Assembly: GCF_945901735.1 (NCBI RefSeq)
Contig: NZ_CAMDLM010000005.1
Location: forward strand, 1 to 64,000
Direction: 5' to 3'
Source of the DNA: Limnohabitans sp. Rim8
GTDB lineage: Bacteria > Pseudomonadota > Gammaproteobacteria > Burkholderiales > Burkholderiaceae_C
Length of the DNA: 64,000 nucleotides
The translations under genes and the position numbers were made by a program. Of the stretch, positions 1-12,000 are shown in pieces; the first letter of the stretch is position 1; every line of letters begins with the position of its first letter. Below the pieces are notes generated by a model that saw only the letters and a list, made by a program, of their open reading frames with translations, was not told where the DNA came from and made no database searches.

Positions 1-3000
1 CTGGCTGGGCACCAAGCTCACCAAGTAGTTCTTGCCGTTGTTGCCGTCCACAATCTGGTAGCCCGACTGAACGCTCAAGGTTTTGCCAGTGCCCGGGTTG
101 GCATCTGCATAAGCTTCACTCAAATTGATCACCGCATCGGGCCCCTTCAAACCGCTCACCACAGGCACGGCCTGCGCCTGGACATTGCCATCAAAGCTCT
201 TGGTGTTGGTGACTGCCGTCACCGTCAAAGGCGCCGGGGCGACCGACAAACTGCCATCTGTGAAGTTCACCGCGTAGTTGCTGCTGGTCAATCCCGCTGG
301 CCTGATCACATAGCTGCCTGCGTTGCGCGCGCCCTGGCTTGAGCCCGTGTAGGCCAGAGTGCCGCCCAGCACGCCAGCCGTCTCGTTGTTCACAAAGCCG
401 CTGTAGGCCACGCCGTTGCCGCCCGTGTAAGCGGTCCCATCGTAGGTTTTGTTGGCACTGGCCGCGCTCACCGTCAGAGGCGCAGGCGTCACAGCGCCAA
501 TGCTGCCGCTGGCCGAAGTGGGCAGTGTGTAGTTGCTCAGCTGCGTTCCGCTGCTCGCTGCAAAGTCGCTGCTGCTCAAAGCCGCGGTCACGGTCTTGCT
601 GGTGCCTACGTTGGCAGTGTCCAAGGTGCCCGAGGTTTTGCTGACGCTGGCGCCCTCTGCGTTGACAAAGCCTGTCAACGCAAAGTTACCTGCGGCCAAC
701 GTGGCTGCCGTACCGCCGTCGTAAACCTTGCTGCTGGTGCCTGTGAGCGCTGCGCTCAATGGTGCAGGCGTCACAGCGCCAATGCTGCCGCTGGCCGAAG
801 TGGGCAGTGTGTAGTTGCTCAGCTGCGTTCCGCTGCTCGCTGCAAAATCGCTGCTGCTCAAAGCCGCGGTCACGGTCTTGCTGGTGCCTACGTTGGCAGT
901 GTCCAAGGTGCCCGAGGTTTTGCTGACGCTGGCGCCCTCTGCGTTGACAAAGCCGGTCAAAGCAAAGTTACCTGTGGCCAAAGTGGCAGCTGTGCTTCCG
1001 TCATAGACCTTGCTGCTGGTGCCTGTGAGCGCAGCGCTCAATGGCGCAGGCGTCACAGCGCCAATGCTGCCGCTAGCCGAAGTGGGCAGTGTGTAGTTGC
1101 TCAGCTGCGTTCCGCTGCTCGCTGCAAAGTCGCTGCTGCCGAGCGTGGTCGTGAGGGCCTTGGTGCTCCCAACGTTCGCGGTGTCCAGCGTGCCACTGGT
1201 TTTGCTGACACTGGCGCCTTCTGAGTTCACAAAGCCTGTGACTACAAAGTTGCTTGCCGTCAAAGCGGCAGCTGTTGTGCCGTCATAGACCTTGCTGCTG
1301 GTACCTGTGAGGGCAACGGCCAGCGGCGCAGGCGTCACCGTGTGGGTGCTGTCCACGTAATTGAAGTTGTAGTTGCTGACTGTGCCCGTGCTCAGGACCG
1401 CTGCCCCGGGCGTGACGGTGAACGTGCCCGCCTGCGCAGCGCCTGAAGCAGAACCGCTCAAGCCGGTCGGGGTTTGGGTGATCGAAGCCACTGCGTCAGG
1501 GCCCACCATGGCGCTCACGCTGTACGTCGTGCCCAAAGCCAGCGCAGCGTAGCTTGTGCCGTCATACACATTGCTGCGCGCTGCATTGGTCACGGTCACG
1601 GTCTTGGGGCTGATGACGCCCACATTGCCGGAAACGGCTGTGGGCAAGTTGTAGTTGCTCAGCAGCGTGCCGTTGGTGGCGCTGAAGTCGCTGCTGGCCA
1701 GCGTGACACTCACCAACTTGTTGGTGCCGGCATTGGCGTTGTCGTAGGTGCCCGTGGTTTGGGTGATGTTGGCGCCATCGCTGCCTTGCCAGCCGGTGAT
1801 CAGATAGTTACTAGAGGTCAGCGTGGCCACGTTGGTGCCGTCATACTCCTTGCCCACGGTGCCCGTCAGGGCCACGTTGGTGGCGCTGACGCGCACATCC
1901 GCCGGGCTGATGTTCAGCGCCCCATCGCCAAAGCTGATGGCGTAGTTGCTGCTGGTCTGCCCACTGGGCGTGATCACGTAATTACCAACGTTGACCGCGC
2001 CAATGGCCGTGCCACCAAAAGCCAGCGTGCCGCCTAAATCACTGACCGTCTCGCCGTTGACAAAGCCGCTGTAAGCCACGCCTGCCGTGGCCGCGTAAGC
2101 GCTGGCGTCATAGGTCTTGCTGTCGTTGTTGGCCTTGATCAACAAAGGCGCTGTGGTGACCACCCCGTTGGTGGCGCTGAGCGTGTTGGCTGCCAACTTG
2201 TAGTTGGTCGCATCCGTTCCGCCCAAGCCGATGCCCGAGACTGTGAACGACTTGGCATTGCCCGCGTTCGCGTCGGCATAGGTGCCCAAGCCAGTGGCCC
2301 TGACCGCGTCGGCGCCCACCACACCGGACAGGCCAAAGCCCAGGCTGCTCATGCTGGTCGTGCCGTCGTAGCTTTTGCTCAGGCCAGAAGTGGCCGTTGG
2401 CGTCAGCGTCTTTTGTTCCACCGCGAGCGAACCCACAATGTTGACCGTGTTGCTGTAATTGGCACTGGTGTTGGTGATGCTGCTGGCACCCACTTGGTAG
2501 CTGCCTGCAGCGACTTGCCCGGCACTGCTCAAGCTGGCCAACTGCGGGCCCAAGTTCAAAGCCGTATTGCCACCTGCGCCATCCGTGAGAGTAAAGGCGG
2601 CTGTGTTGATGGCCGCGCGGCTGGTCAAGTCCACCACCGCGTTGCCGGTGCTGCTCTTGTACTGCACAGAACTGACGGTGTAGCTGGGCGCGGTGCCGTA
2701 GGTGGTGCTGGCATCGTTCAGGCGAATGAGCAACTGGTCTGCAGGCACGATGGTGTAGCTGCCCGCCTCGTAGATCAGGTTGTAGTTGTTGCTCGACAGT
2801 GTCGAGTCCGCAGCACTGAGCACCCCGGCATAGGTGCCCGCCGCGCCTACGCTGGCGTTGCTGCGAGCCACGGTGGCCGAGCCGCTGAGCACGCTGGCCG
2901 TCTGCCCTGCCACAAAGCCCGTGTATCTGACCCCAGCGAACCCGCTGACATCGGCTTCACCGATGAACTTGGCATCGTCTTTGGCGGTGACCTTCAGGTC

Positions 3001-6000
3001 GGCTTTGTTTACCGTGGCCGTGGCGGCCGTGTAGCTGAAGGTGTAATTACTGGTTTTACCCGTGCTCAAGACCACCGAGCCGGGCGTGACCGTGAAACTG
3101 CCCGCATTGGCCACCTGGCTGGCCACCAAGCCGTTGCCGCTGGGGGTTTGGGTGAGCGAGCTCACGGCGTCGTACCCCACCAGGCCGCTGACGGTGTAAG
3201 TCATGGCGTTGGCCAGGTTGCTGTAAGTGCTCAAGCCATCGTAGGTGGTGGTTTGGGCGGTGTTGGCAATGGTGACGGGTTTGGGGTCCACCACAATGTT
3301 CACCGCATTACCCGCTACAAAAAAGTACCCTCTCACATCCGGCGCAGGCGGGGCGATCTGGAGGGGATAGCTTCCCACGTCCGGGGCACCGCTAGCGGCT
3401 ACAACTTGTGTGGTGGAAGGGACACCTGTCACCGAGACGGGCGAGCAGTTGCTGGCACTGGTGGAATAGCAATAGTTCAGCGATGTGATGGGCGTGCCGT
3501 AGGTGAACCGCTGGTTGGGCAAATACAAGGTGTAAAGCGTGGCGGGCGACTCGCGGAAGAGGGTGAAATAAGCCGCTGCAAACGACGTAGGCACGTAGGT
3601 GCTGTCCGTGTTGATCGAGTAGTAAGTCAGCTTGGGCGCAAAGCTGGCATTGAGGGTAAGGGCAGCACTTGTGGTCGCATAGCCCGAGTAAATCAAGGCC
3701 ACACCGCCTGTGCCCACACTCACCGTGGGTGTGCCGCTGAGCACCACGTCGCCACCCGTGGGGGTGCCCGCTGCAGTAAGGCTGCCCGCACCGAGCCTCA
3801 AGGCCGGTGTGGTGTAGCTGGTAGCGGCACTGGTAGTGACCACGTTTTGCGACACGGTTAGCTCGCCTGTACGCGTCATGACCGACACCGTGTCTGTGGA
3901 ATTGATGCCGCTGTAGGTGCTGCCGCCAGCAGTCACCTGCCCAATGGTCATGGCCGCGTTGTTCACCACACTCAACGCACCCACGCCAGTGCCGGTGGCG
4001 ATGGTGTGGAGGGTGTTGCTGGTGCTGCTGAGGGTTTTAGCACCGGTCCCTAAGATGGCCAAGCCATTGCTGTTGCTGGTGATGGCACCGCTCAGTGTCA
4101 AGGCGCCCGCGCCACTCAAAACACTTGCGCTTGTGAGGTTGACAGCACCCGACAAACTGCTGGGGCCGGTGCTGGCGGTCAAAGTGCCGCCGTTGAGGGT
4201 GATGGCCTCTGCGCCGACAGCTGCGCCGCGCAAATCAAGCGTAGCACCGTTGGCCACAGATGTGCCCGCGCCCGTTCCGCCCAAACCAGAGGCATGGCTG
4301 ATGGCCAAGGTGCCGTCCGATACGGTGGTGGCACCGGTATAGGAGTTGGCACCGGTCAATATCAGCGTACCTGTTCCTAATTTGGTCACACTGCCACTGC
4401 CACTGATCACGTTTGAAACACTGTGTGTATCGGTCCGATTGAATTCAAGCGTTGCATTGTTGATGACGTTACCTGTACCCAGGGTTCCTGCGCTGGTCGG
4501 GCCCACTCTGACTGTGCCGGCGGTGATGGTCGTGGACCCGCTGTAGGTGTTGGCGCCCAACAGATTGGTGGTCACTGTGCCGATGTTATTGATGCCGCCG
4601 GGCCCGCTGATCGCGCCCGTGAAGCCAATGCTGTTAGCGCCAGCGATCGACAAATCACCCAGCAGGGACACTGCTCCCGAGTAGGTGCCACCAAAACCAT
4701 TGTTGTCTCTGACTGTGCCCCCGGAGATGACCATGCTGTTGCTGAATGTTGTGCGTTCGCCAACCAGGGTGCCACCAGAATTGATGGTGATGGTGCCACT
4801 TCCGAACGGGTCTGTCCGTTCTGCCACGCCGTCTTTCAAACTTCCGCCGTTGATGGTGGTGCCACCTGTGTAGGTGTTGGTGCCCGACAAAGTCAGGGTA
4901 TTGGCTGCCATCTTGGTCACCGCCCCTGTGCCGCTGATCGCGCCTGCATACGTCACGTCATCGCTGCGGTTGAAGGCCAGCGTGCCGCTGTTGCTCACAT
5001 TGCCCTCTATGCTGCCGGTCGCGCCGCCCGCACCCAATTGCAATGTGCCGAGATTGATGGTGGTGCCGCCACTGTAGGTGTTGGTGCCTGTCAGCACCAA
5101 GGTACCGAGAGAAGTCTTGGTCAGGACACGGTCTGTGCCGGAGACAACGCCCGACAAGGTCAATTGCGCACCTGAATCCACACTGACGGAACTGTTGGCA
5201 CCCAAAGTGACTTGACCAGACAAGCTGGTGGTGCCTGATTGAAGTCGAAGTGTGCCGCCATTCAAGGTGATCGCTTCTGCGCCAACGTTGACACTCACGG
5301 GGAAAAGCAGTGTGGCACCACTGTCCACAGATGTGCCTGCGCCCGTTCCGCCCAAACCCGATGCATGGCTGATGGACAAGGTGCCAGCTGATACAGCAGT
5401 TTCTCCACTGTAGGTGTTGTTGCCAGACAGCACCAAGCTGCCGCTGCCGGTCTTGGTCAGACCGAAACCAGTGCCCGACACCACGCCAGACAAGGTCAAT
5501 TGTGTACCCGCCACACTGACGGAGCTGTTGGCGGTCATGGTCACACCGCCCGACAAACTGCTGGTGCCCGTGGAGGTGGCCAAGGTGCCGCCTTGGAGCG
5601 TGATGGCTTCAGCGCCCACGGCAGCACCTCGAAGGTCGAGCGTGGCGCCGTTGGCCACCGTGACGCCGCCAGCTGTTGTGCCCAAGCCGTTGGCGTGGCT
5701 AATGGCCAAGGTGCCTGCGTTGATGGTGGTGCCGCCGGTGTAGGTGTTGTTGCCGCCGAGTATCCAAGTGCCGCTGTCCTGCTTGGTCAGGCTGCCGGTG
5801 GTGGTGCCAATGATGGCGGCGATGCTGCCACCCTGGGCGCCGCCCAGTGTCAGTCCAAATGTGGCGCCAGTGATGGTGCCGGTATGGGTCAATTGAATGG
5901 GGCCACTGCCTGCGATGATTTTGGTAATACCCGCCAAGACAACTGGCCCAGCGTATGTGGCTGTGGCTGCGGTGGGACTGCTGTTGCGCAATGCACCTAA

Positions 6001-9000
6001 TTCCGAGACACCCGTGCCATTTAAAGTGAGGGTGCCTGTGCTGGTCATGGTTTGACCTCTGAGGTCAAAGGATCCACCTGAGGCCACCGTGATAGCGCCT
6101 GAACCCAGAGCAGTGGAGCTGCCGGCCCTTAAAGTACCGCCATTGACCGAGGTCCCCCCTGAATAAGTGTTGGCGCCATACAAGTTCCAAGCGATTGCGT
6201 TACCACTCTTGATGACACTGGTGGTGGTGGTGTCAATGACGCTGTAAAGAAAACTGTCTCCACCCGCAGTCGACACACCACCCAAGGTCAGGGTAAAACC
6301 ACCGCCGACCAGTGCGTCGGTATTGGTCAAGCTGATCGTCGAGGTGATGCTCGTACCACTCATGATGCTGCTGTTGGCACCCAAAGCCAAGGCGCCAGCG
6401 TAAGTGGCCGCAGTGCTACCACTGTTGAGCAAAGCACCAGTAGCGCTGACCCCTGTACCCTGAAGAGTCAACACGCCTGTGCTCGTCATGGTTTGGCCAT
6501 TGAGGTCCAGCGCTGCGCTATCACTCACCGATATGGCACCTGTGCCCAATGCCGTTGCGCTGCCAGCTTTCACCGTTCCTTCCGAAATGGAGGTGCCGCC
6601 GCTGTAAGTGTTGTCACCTGTCAAAGTCAGCGAATTGGCTGCCATCTTGGTCACCGACCCTGTTCCGCTGATCACATTGGCATACGTCAAGTCATCGCTG
6701 CGGTTGAAGGCCAGCGTGGCGTTGTTGGTCACATTGCCCTCAATGCTGCCGGTCGCGCCGCCCGCGCCCAATTGCAAAGTGCCGGCCGAAACGGTGGTGC
6801 CACCGGTGTAAGTGTTGGTGCCCGACAAGGTCAAGGTGCCCGCGCCCGATTTGACCAAGCTGGCAGCATTGGCTCCGTTGTTAGCAATGGCGCCGCTCAA
6901 GGTGGCAGCACCCGAGTTGCTGATACTGATTGCTCCGCCTGCCGAAATAGAAGTCGCATTCAAAGTGCCGGTGCTCACTGTTAACGCACCGCTGGCGGTG
7001 GCTGCTTGGTTGAACGTGATGGTGCTGGGCGTCAAAGCAGCGCCATACATATTGATGGCATTGAGAGCAAAGCCGGTTCCATACGAGGTGTGTATACCGG
7101 TTGCAACATTCATGCCGCCATTGTTAGCGCCGTTGCTTGAGTTAAATACAAGTTCGTAATAACGATAGGTTGCTGAATTTGAAAACGAAATGGTGTTGCT
7201 CAGGGTGGGGCTGGAGGTTCCGCCGTTGCTGAAACTGAGGCTGCTGCTGCCAATCAGGCTGAAGTTGCTCTGCTGATAATCCGTTCCGAGAACTGATAAG
7301 TTTGAGAAGTAATTAGTACCACTCGGATGGAATTTATTGGCGCTGGTGAATGGCGTATTGGAGCCGTAAACGCTGACGGCCGTGGGCACCCTGTTGGACA
7401 TGCCATCACCTCGGGTGACAACGGTCAGGCTGTTAAGCAGTGTGCTTTGTCCGGCATCTACCAAAACCGGATAATTGATGCAACACCAATTGTTGTTAGT
7501 ACCTGCACCGTTCATGGTGCCGGTGTTGTTGTAAAACATGATCCCAAGCTTACTGTTGGTCGCCGATGTGATGGCTGCCGAGCTGCTGCCGCCCGAGACA
7601 ATGTAATGGTTACTTTCTATGATCGACGAACTGGTCAAGCCCGTGACGCCAAATGCGTAGTAGCTGTCGTTGTTGTTGCCGTTGGTGATGATGCCGGATG
7701 TACCCGCTAAAGGGTTGGCTGTCATCGTGACGCCCGCAGCGATGCTCACGGGACCGAAATAACTTTGATTGCCCTTGGTGCTGACGTTGCCCCCAAGGGT
7801 GATGGTGCCTGTGCCATTCACGGTCAGTGCGCCGATGGCTTCGGTCGCGCCGATGGCCCCCGTGAAAGTGGTGGCCCCACCTCCGTTGCTCAAGGTCAGC
7901 CCATAACTGGTGGCGCTGAGACTGTCCACTGTGGCGCCAAAGGTGATGGCGCTGTTGGTGTTGGCCAGTGTGACGCCAGAGCTGTTCTTGATCACCACCG
8001 GGCCGCCATAGGTCTGCGCGCCGACGGTCGTGACGTTGGCACCCAAGGTGGTGGTCCCGGTGCCGGTGCTCAGCGAAGACAGTGCGTAGCTGGCGCCGAC
8101 AGCGGCGTTGAACACCAGGTTGCCTGCGCTGGTGCTGCTCAAGGCATAAGCGGCAGACGATGCGCTGTTGACCGTCGAGCCGAAGGTGATGGCACCCACG
8201 CCACCGTAGCTTGAGTCAGACGCGAGGGTAACGGCGCCGGCGTACGTGCCTGCGCTGCTGCTGGAATTGACCAGTGCACCGCCATTGGCCACACCCGTGC
8301 TGTTCAAGGTGAGCGCGCCGGTACTGGTGAGGGTCTGGCCATTGAGGTCCAGCGCCCCGCCAATGCCCACACCGATCGCACCTGATCCGGCCGCCGTGGC
8401 AGAGCCCAGTTTGAGGGTGCCTGCACTGATGGTGGTGCCGCCGGAGTATGTGTTGGCGCCGCCGAGTATCCAAGTGCCGCCGTCCTGCTTGGTCAGGCTG
8501 CCGGTGGTGGTGCCAATGATGGCAGCGATGCTGCCACCCTGGTCACCGCCCAGTGTCAGTCCAAATGTGGCGCCAGTGATGGTGCCGGTATGGGTCAATT
8601 GAATGGCGCCAGTTTGTGCAATGACGTTGGCGTTGCCAGTCAAGACAACCGGCCCAGCATAGGCGGCTGCGGTGGCATTGCTGTTGCGCAACGCACCCAA
8701 ATTAGCGTAACCCGTACCATTTAAAGAGAGCGTGCCTGTGCTGGTCATGGTTTGACCTCTGAGGTCAAGGGATCCACCAGAGGCCACCGTGATGGCGCCT
8801 GAACCTAACGCAGTAGGGCTGCCCGCTCTGATGGTGCCGCCATTGATGTCTGTTCCACCAGAGTAAGTGTTGTTGCCATAAAAGGTCCAAAAGACCGAAC
8901 TGTTCTTGATGATCTTGGCGGTGGTGTTGTCAATACTGCTGTAGAGATGGTTAGCAGACGACACCTCCGGACCATCCAAGGTCAGGGTAAAACCACCACC

Positions 9001-12000
9001 GGCCAGTGTGTCGGTGCTGGTCAAGTTGATCGACGTGGTGGTCGAACCACTCATGATGCTGCTGTTGGCACCCAACGCCAAGGCGCCAGCGTATGTGGCC
9101 GCAGTGCTACCGCTGTTGAGCAAAGCACCCGTACCACTGACGCCTGTACCCCGAAGAGTCAACACGCCTGTGCTCGTCATGGTTTGGCCATTGAGGTCCA
9201 GCGCTGCACCATTACTCACTGATATGACACCTGTGCCCAATGCCGTTGCGCTGCCAGTTTTCAGCGTGCCAGCGGAAATGGTGGTGCCGCCGCTGTAAGT
9301 GTTGTCACCTGTGAAAGTCAACGTATTGGCTGCCAACTTGGTCACCGACCCTGTGCCGCTGATCACGTTTGTATACGTCAAGTTATCACTGCGGTTGAAG
9401 GCCAGCGTGGCGTTGTTGGTCACATTGCCCTCAATGCTGCCGGTCGCCCCGCCCGCGCCCAATTTCAATGTGCCGAGATTGATGGTGGTGCCGCCACTGT
9501 AGGTGTTGGTGCCTGAGAGCGTTAAGGTGTCTGTGCCTATCTTGGTTAAGGCATGGGCACCGCTGATTGCCCCACTTGCGGTGATGTCGCCACTGGAACT
9601 GCCCACAGAAGAGGCCATGCCCAAAGTAATATTTCCCGCATAGGTACCGGCGGTGCTGCTGGAGTTCGTCAACGCGCCGCCACTGCTGATACCCGTGCCA
9701 TTCAAAGTCAGCACACCGGTGCTGGTCATGGTCATGCCATTGAGGTCCAGCGCTGCACCATTACTCACTGATATGGCACCTGTGCCCAATGCCGTTGCGC
9801 TGCCCGTTTTCAACGTGCCTGTGCTGATGGAGGTGCCACCGCTGTAAGTGTTGGTGCCTGTGAAAGTCAACGTATTGGCTGCCATCTTGGTCACCGACCC
9901 TGTGCCGCTGATCACGTTTGCATACGTCAAGTTATCACTGCGGTTGAAGGCCAGCGTGGCGTTGTTGGTCACATTGCCCTCAATGCTGCCGGTCGCCCCG
10001 CCCGCACCCAATTGCAAAGTGCCCGCAGAGATGGTGGTGCCGCCGGTGTAGGTGTTGGCACCCGACAGGGTGACCGTGCCGTTGCCCGCCATGGTCAAAC
10101 TGCCCGCGCCGCTGATCACGCCGGATAAAGTGACATCGCTTGATCCGGTGAACGAGATGGTGCCGGCATTTCTAATATCAAAGCCAAGACTGCCCACATT
10201 GGCGGTGTCGAAATTCACCGTCGAACCGCTGTTGATGATCGCCTCGCTGACCGTCGAGCCTGCCACGGGGGCAATGCCGCCCAGCCAATTGGTGCTTAAA
10301 GACCACAAACCCCCAGAAGCACCGTTGTAGGTGGCCGCGACCACGGATGATTCAAAACTGGTGCACAAACTCACAGTACACAGGACCGGCAACCCCCCGT
10401 TCACCGAACCGGCATAGCCAAAGCCCGCACTGCCAAAGGTAAAGCCTGCGATATTAGTGGCTGCCTTTAAGTTGGCGGTTGTGATGGAGGACACATTAGA
10501 TGCAGTGCTACCAGACCCATAGGCCGTATTGGTGTTATTTCTGAGAAGTGAGCCAACACCTGTGATTGTTGGGTTTTTGCTGGAGTCCCAGTACAAATAG
10601 GTCAGTGTCGTGCCATTGGCGTACGTGTTCGTATTCAAGCCATTTCCAATCTGCCCGATCAAGCCGCCTGTTGAGTTTTGGCTTGAAAATGCAGGCCCTG
10701 TCACCGTGTTAGATGCATACGCATAGGACACTGTTCCGCCACCGTTGTTGTACATGTTGGCTATCAACCCGCCGACAAATCCGGTAGCCGTTGAGGCTTG
10801 AACGTTACCGGTTGCATAAACATTGGAATACAGAGAAACGTGAGCTGAGTGACCTACCAAGCCGCCGGTATCCCCGCCACCAGCATTGGTCACATTTCCA
10901 GCGGCATACGAATAAGTGATACTGCCGCCATCCAGTTTGCCTACCAAGCCACCAATGCTATTGGTTAAAGTATTGTTGGCATTGACTGCACCGGTTGCAT
11001 AGGAATAGGAAATGTCGCTGTTTCTGATATATCCGATGAGGCCACCCACAGAATTGTTTCCGTTTGCCACAGAAGTAGCCGTAACTGCGCCCGATGCGTT
11101 GGCATAGGACACTGTGGCACGTTCTCCAGCTCTACCGATCAAACCACCTACGCCACCGCTCGCAGTGACTGCACCCGCAGCAGAGACATTCTTAATCGTC
11201 ACGTATTCAGCATAGCCAATCAGACCCCCCACATAACGTTCATTGGTGGTATTCACAGCAGTGATGACGGTTGTCGAATAGGCATTGAAAACTGAGCCGT
11301 AGCTGTCTCCACCCAGTTGGCCTATCAAGCCACCGGTGTGCGAGTTTGTGTTCGTACTGGTGGTCGTAATACTTCCGGCAACGCCGATATTGGAAATATT
11401 TGTCGATTCTGCGGATGCATAGCCAAACAAGCCTGTATTGGATGAGGCTGTTGAGTTGTTGATGGACAAGCCACTGATTTCATGGCCAAAACCATTGAAA
11501 TTACCCTTAAATGGGGTGCTGATTCCAGGGGCAACAACGGCTTGCGAATAAGACGTCGTGAAAGCCAAGTTGCTACCCAAGATGTACCGCACAGCGGTAC
11601 TGTTAAGGGTCATATTTCGAAAGTCAGTTTCGCTGTTGATCACCGTATAAGTATTGTTATTGATCTTGATGGTTCCGCCAGAGGCCAAATTGACATTGAT
11701 CTGGCCATTGAATCCGGTGGCAGCACCGGTGCTAAAGGCAGTGCCATTCCAATATCCGGTATTCAATCCGCCCGTTGGCGTGCTGGCCATGCCCATGAGC
11801 ACGGCGCCGCCCGTGGTGTAGCCCGTGATGGTGCTGGTGCTCGGGTTCAAGGCCAGCGAGCCTGTCCCCGTGACCGTGAGCGAGCCGGTGGCAGACGTGG
11901 TGCCCACATAAATGTTGTAGCCCGAGTTCAAGGTCAGGGTGTTGGCGGACCAGCTCACCGCGTCGATGACGTAGATATCACCCATGGTGCCCGTGGACGT

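Noticed and set aside
2413..3861. Long plus-strand open frame of 482 codons opposite the adhesin
   Set aside because: It is the exact complement of in-frame repeat codons of the giant minus-strand gene. The translation is low-complexity with no domain, and there is no ribosome site.
470..10300. Regular repeats that could suggest a CRISPR array or satellite
   Set aside because: Units are long, variable and in frame. They encode protein repeats of the adhesin and no spacer-repeat pattern is present.
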